A DNA stretch of 64,000 nucleotides from NCBI GenBank assembly GCA_019745415.1, contig JAIETF010000053.1:62001-126000 (forward strand), read 5' to 3'. Numbering within the stretch: position 1 is the first letter of the stretch; every line of letters begins with the position of its first letter. This DNA is from Candidatus Obscuribacterales bacterium. GTDB taxonomy: Bacteria; Cyanobacteriota; Vampirovibrionia; Obscuribacterales; Obscuribacteraceae. Below, piece by piece: positions 61,013 through 64,000 of the stretch. Below the pieces are notes generated by a model. The model did no database searches. It was not told where the DNA came from and saw only the letters and a list, made by a program, of their open reading frames with translations. The translations under genes and the position numbers were made by a program.

Positions 61013-61858
61013 TTACCTAACTTCAAATTGTTTTTCTAGTTCTTGAACAGCGTATGGAAGTCCTTGATCAAGTTTGCCAATAAGTTTGTAAGTGCCCTTT
61101 GTTAAGGGACTGTCAAGTTGCAAAGCAATCTCTCTCTTTGATTCGCGAAGAATCAAGTAATCCTGCCAATCCTTGCTGGCTACTTCCTTGTTTGAATCAT
61201 CAAGAATCCTAAATGACCAACGAGGTCTAGACCTAACGTTTGCTTTGTTCTCTATCTGCAACACAACACTTGGTTGTTTAGTCGTTTCGGTGTTCATGAT
61301 ATTCAAGGCTGTGGCATCAAGAGTTGTTGGCTCAGCTTTGGGGCAAACAATGGTCATGGCACCTAAAAAGCCGCATTTTACAGCTACTCCGACGTTTATC
61401 CTTCCAGTATCGGGATCCTTGGGCGGAATTACCACTTCCAGAACCTGAACGCCTAATGTGTGTTCGCCCGGTTTCGCATCAGCAGGGACTGGTAGAGTGT
61501 ATCGAATCAATTTCCTTTCGCCTGGAGAAAGCTTGAATTGCATGGGGGAGCATACAACGCCCGTGCTTATTGAACCCGGTAGTATTCCCGGTTCAAAGTA
61601 TTTGAGCTCACCCCTTTCATCCAAAGTCCAGTCAACTATTTTCACTTCGTATCTTTTGGTGTCGCTGGAGCCTGAATTGTCTACTACCAAAACATCGGTA
61701 ATTGTTTCCCCTGGTTTTAGCTCTTTCTCTACTTTCATTGGTGTCAGCGTCCAAGCGCAAGCTTTGCTGAATGTGCAGAAAAATAGTAAAGTCCATAACA
61801 AGGCTGCATATCTTGCCGCCTTCAAGAATAACCCTGTGTGAAAGTCAATTCCATTCAT
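61013..61858 (-). CDS. PapD-like periplasmic chaperone
   Basis: 281 residues from the ATG at 61858 with GGGAGG upstream. The signal peptide region (AALLWTLLFFCTFSKACAW) precedes two Ig-like domains. The first begins LTPMKVEKELKPGETITDVLVVDNSGSSDTKRYEVKIVDW and includes MQFKLSPGERKLIRYTLPVPADAKPGEHTLGVQV, the chaperone-typical motif around the basic residue. The second has VVLQIENKANVRSRPRWSFRILD. It also resembles DUF916/FGS-type chaperones. It is first in the cluster, 38 bp before the barrel gene. No tight match to FimC-class motifs is seen, so the subfamily is unclear. Confidence 0.72.
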   Translation of the reverse strand: MNGIDFHTGLFLKAARYAALLWTLLFFCTFSKACAWTLTPMKVEKELKPGETITDVLVVDNSGSSDTKRYEVKIVDWTLDERGELKYFEPGILPGSISTGVVCSPMQFKLSPGERKLIRYTLPVPADAKPGEHTLGVQVLEVVIPPKDPDTGRINVGVAVKCGFLGAMTIVCPKAEPTTLDATALNIMNTETTKQPSVVLQIENKANVRSRPRWSFRILDDSNKEVASKDWQDYLILRESKREIALQLDSPLTKGTYKLIGKLDQGLPYAVQELEKQFEVR

Positions 61859-62097
61859 AGTCCCATCCTCCCTAACGCGCATGCTTTGAGCATAGAGTGT
61901 CGGTAGGTGTGTCGCATCGGTTAGTTAGCCGGGAATGCCATCGGCCTGTTGACCGATTATTTTTCGACGATTGTACCCGAATCAGTTGCTTTTTTTCTTG
62001 GTTACCGTCGCGTAAGCAGCTGAACTATAAGCGGACCTTGCTTATTTTGCGAGTTTGTCGGACTTTTCAGGACTTTGTTTTGAATACTATAAAAAGC
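61859..62097. other. Promoter region upstream of the chaperone gene
   Basis: About 240 bp between the chaperone start and the terminator of the small gene at 62181, both transcribed leftward. It should carry the promoter of the chaperone-barrel-subunit cluster, but no convincing -35/-10 pair stands out. No gene is seen. Confidence 0.35.
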
Positions 62098-62146
62098 AGT
62101 AAAAAAGAAAAAAAGAAACCCGGGAAGGTTTCAAGCTTCCCGGGTT
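62098..62146 (-). terminator. Strong rho-independent terminator after the 83-residue gene
   Basis: AACCCGGGAAG (62117-62127) pairs with CTTCCCGGGTT (62136-62146), followed on the minus strand by TTTCTTTTTTTCTTTTTT. It lies 34 bp after the stop of the gene at 62181. Confidence 0.92.
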
Positions 62147-62180
62147 GAGTAGCGGCTTCAGTCCTTGGTGGTTCCTGTGT

Positions 62181-62432
62181 TCAGTCCTTGGGGAACCAGG
62201 TGATGATGGTGGGCAGCCCTTCGAATTCACGAGGGATCTTGCCCATCGCCTTCATCATTTCCTCGGCTTCGAGGTCGGCCAGGTCGGCGTTGAGCTGGTA
62301 CTCGATGAAGACGTCGTCGCCATGCTGAACCAGCCAGGCGTCGACGACATGATGTTCGGCGTTCTGGTAGGCCTCCTTGAAGCGCTTGAGAATTGCGTCG
62401 TTGTCTTGGGCGGCGCTATTGCTATTGCTCAT
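62181..62432 (-). CDS. Small hypothetical protein, 83 residues
   Basis: A highly charged soluble protein (ILKRFKEAYQNAEHHVVDAWLVQHGDDVFIEYQLNADLADLEAEEMMKAMGKI). An alpha-beta pattern is suggested by HHVVDAWLV and VFIEYQL. C-ending codons and a strong terminator support it as a real, expressed gene. It lies 56 bp after the cyanophycinase gene on the same strand. No family is recognised. Confidence 0.68.
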   Translation of the reverse strand: MSNSNSAAQDNDAILKRFKEAYQNAEHHVVDAWLVQHGDDVFIEYQLNADLADLEAEEMMKAMGKIPREFEGLPTIITWFPKD

Positions 62433-62488
62433 TTTATTGCGTCTGTGAAGACGTTCCGTGGTTGTGTTTTGGGAAGGGGAAGACTCGT

Positions 62489-63223
62489 CTAGAACTGCAG
62501 AGACTGGTCTGCGGAGAGCTCCACCATTTCAACTCTTTCGAGCTGGTTCGGCGAACCCTTGGGTAGACGATAGAACCGCGCCATGCCCTTGCCGGACACT
62601 ACGGCGCTGGTAGCGGTCAGTTCAACGGCGGTGTCTTCGTCGAGACCGATGCCGATGTAGGCAGGCAGTCTGTGAATGGCCACCTTGAGGCGATTCTGCC
62701 TGTTTCGCTCACCGACATGGGTGTCGAATACGAAGCCGGGGGCGAGCACGAAGCCGGGGGCAAGCTCCAGTGCGTTCACATCGATGATGCCGTCATCCAT
62801 TCCTCTGGCGATCATCGTCTCTGCGGCGGCAGCGGTACCGGCACTGGTGCCAGCCACGACTCCACCGTTGTCCAGCACGGCGATGATGTCGGCGAGAAGT
62901 GTCGGCGAAACTCGCTCAAGCAAGCGCTTTTGATCGCCGCCGGTGATGTAGACCGCATTGGTGCCGGTTGGTAGACGTTGGGGGGCGTCGCCTTCGCTGG
63001 GCGGCATGATGCTGGTAGTCTGACCGGCTCCGAGCTCGTCGAAGGCTTTGTGCAGATCGGCACAGGTCTCTTCCGCCACACCGCTCGCATGCGGGATGAT
63101 GGCGATAGAAGCCGACTTGCCTCCTGCCAATTCGACAAAGCGCTTGAGCGTCATGTTGGCCCTTCCGCCGATGAGGAAGAGCGTTCCGGTCAGTTGCCGA
63201 CTGGAAGTCTTTTGTTCAGCCAT
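62489..63223 (-). CDS. cphB: Cyanophycinase (serine peptidase S51)
   Basis: 244 residues. Cyanophycinases cut cyanophycin into beta-Asp-Arg dipeptides. Motifs: GTLFLIGGRANMTLKRFVELAGGKSASIAIIPHASG, VYITGGDQKRLLERV, VVAGTSAGTAAAAETMI with the nucleophilic Ser, FVFDTHVGERNRQNRLKVAI and GIGLDEDTAVEL. The residues correspond to the Ser/His/Glu catalytic set. An 18-bp duplication (62730-62765) repeats APGFVL before FDTH. No cyanophycin synthetase is present in the window, so it may act on imported polymer or a distant locus supplies it. Confidence 0.92.
   Translation of the reverse strand: MAEQKTSSRQLTGTLFLIGGRANMTLKRFVELAGGKSASIAIIPHASGVAEETCADLHKAFDELGAGQTTSIMPPSEGDAPQRLPTGTNAVYITGGDQKRLLERVSPTLLADIIAVLDNGGVVAGTSAGTAAAAETMIARGMDDGIIDVNALELAPGFVLAPGFVFDTHVGERNRQNRLKVAIHRLPAYIGIGLDEDTAVELTATSAVVSGKGMARFYRLPKGSPNQLERVEMVELSADQSLQF
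62730..62765. repeat. 18-bp tandem duplication in the cyanophycinase gene
   Basis: ACGAAGCCGGGGGCGAGC at 62730-62747 is repeated at 62748-62765 with one change. In frame it doubles LAPGFV upstream of the FDTH motif, adding six residues. Confidence 0.85.
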
Positions 63224-63642
63224 ATCTGTCTCCAGATGGAAAGTTTCGAAATAGACAACTCATCTCTGCTTCTCAAAGACGAGGTTGAGATGATGAAGAT
63301 CTTGAACATTTAGGTAGCGCTGCAGTGGGGCGACAGACCAAGCAAGCAGATATGTGTGCTTTTAGGCAAGCCGTTTGAAAACACGACTTTATCTGAAGCT
63401 ATGAGTAGGCCTATGCGGTGAGTCTTTGGTTCTGGTTATTTGTTGGAGGAGTTAGAGTATTAGGATCCACCCTAAAGAAATTGCCTTTACCAAGCAATAA
63501 AACGGCTGTAATAGAAGCTATAGCAGCGTTTAATCGCACTCATAAAGGTGCCGGGAAAGTTCCAAAATAGCTCCTGATAGTTCTGTTGCATTGGCCAGGC
63601 TCGCGCTAGAGTTTAAAGGTCTAGCTCTAACCTCTCGGGTAA
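63224..63642. other. Gene-free stretch before a cut-off gene
   Basis: About 420 bp between the cyanophycinase start and the end of the minus-strand gene at 63643. It probably holds the promoter of the cyanophycinase operon. No repeat, RNA or gene was recognised. Confidence 0.4.
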
Positions 63643-64000
63643 CTATGGCGAAAAGTCTTCAGGCTCTTCGATCTTCAGTTTGCGCTCGAATTTTAGTATT
63701 TGTCCTGGGTCTTGATCGTTCTTTTGGGCATCAGAATCATCGTGCTCGGCATTGTCGGTATCTGCATTAGCTTTTCCATCCTGGCTCGCATTGCTTATCT
63801 TTCTGTTTCCTAGTTTGTTTCCTAGCTCAAGTTGTTCTTCGATGTATTGTTCTTGGGCGTTGCGTTCAGTGCTGTAGACAGTGCGTTCTGGCTTTTGAGG
63901 AATGCCGCTGATTCTAATCGAGGCTGCTTCGTCTAGCTTTCTAACTAGCTCTTCACTTGGTCTTGAGAGTGCGGTGGCATAGGCTTGCTTGGCGCTGTTT
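63643..64000 (-). CDS. C-terminal part of an unknown charged protein (cut by window edge)
   Basis: A minus-strand frame enters from the right edge and stays open for 118 codons to TAG at 63643-63645. The sequence is polar and charged, starting with SAKQAYATALSRPSEELVRK, then a low-complexity acidic stretch (NADTDNAEHDDSDAQKNDQD) and the end LKFERKLKIEEPEDFSP. A continuous open frame in a region with normal codons supports a real gene. No domain is recognised; the start and most of the protein lie outside the window. Confidence 0.6.
   Translation of the reverse strand, partial: NSAKQAYATALSRPSEELVRKLDEAASIRISGIPQKPERTVYSTERNAQEQYIEEQLELGNKLGNRKISNASQDGKANADTDNAEHDDSDAQKNDQDPGQILKFERKLKIEEPEDFSP

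Overview
The window looks like chromosomal DNA of a Gram-negative-type (diderm) bacterium: it encodes lipoprotein and signal-peptide proteins, an outer-membrane-like beta-barrel, a PapD-like chaperone and purple-acid-phosphatase-like and M1 exopeptidases. The mix of polyphosphate kinase 2, cyanophycinase, group 2 truncated haemoglobin, a Ser/Thr protein kinase with MshEN-like repeats and large TPR proteins would fit a Vampirovibrionia/Melainabacteria (Obscuribacterales-like) genome. That assignment is inference from gene content, not from a marker gene.

Two styles of gene alternate. One set has moderate GC with many A/T-ending codons: about 1-12.5 kb, 18.2-22 kb, 25.8-32 kb, 50.3-52.3 kb and 55.7-61.9 kb. 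The other set is GC-rich with strongly C-ending codons: 12.9-18 kb, 22.2-25.3 kb, 32.2-40.1 kb, 43.7-50 kb, 52.5-55.3 kb and 62.2-63.2 kb. The GC-rich set holds most recognisable enzymes and usually has a strong hairpin in each gap between genes. Its bias could reflect high expression or a different origin.

Layout. 1-12.5 kb: RDD membrane protein, truncated haemoglobin, TPR protein, a zinc-ribbon/winged-helix protein, GNAT, a duplicated-HTH protein with two unknown neighbours, panC, and a LolA-like/double-retropepsin/TPR protein. 12.9-18.1 kb: dephospho-CoA kinase fused to a membrane anchor, PPK2, OsmC, a BT1 transporter and a membrane protein, ending in a terminator. 18.3-25.4 kb: lipoprotein, an APH-like kinase coupled to a Ser/Thr kinase, a phosphatase and a CorC/HlyC protein with a structured leader. 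25.9-32.2 kb: HDAC-like deacetylase, a 54-residue peptide, serS, an MshEN-repeat protein and a second zinc-ribbon/winged-helix paralogue. 32.2-40.1 kb: minus-strand genes including an HEFRH metalloprotease candidate, FadE-like dehydrogenase and a protealysin-like M4 protease. 40.9-50 kb: two tandem M1 aminopeptidases, an FMN glutamate-synthase-like protein and a membrane protein. 50.3-55.3 kb: an alpha-hydroxy-acid oxidase, a secreted protein, a candidate small RNA and a zinc/metal operon (ZIP transporter, CobW-family GTPase, small protein). 55.7-61.9 kb: a chaperone, a beta-barrel and four paralogous secreted subunits. 62.2-64 kb: small protein, cyanophycinase and a cut-off gene.

Most notable are the divergent chaperone/barrel/four-subunit locus; two DDE-less, IS1595-transposase-like paralogues, each with the same palindrome about 80 bp upstream; and two about 100-nt three-way-junction elements carrying that same palindrome elsewhere. 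No tRNA, rRNA or CRISPR array was recognised.
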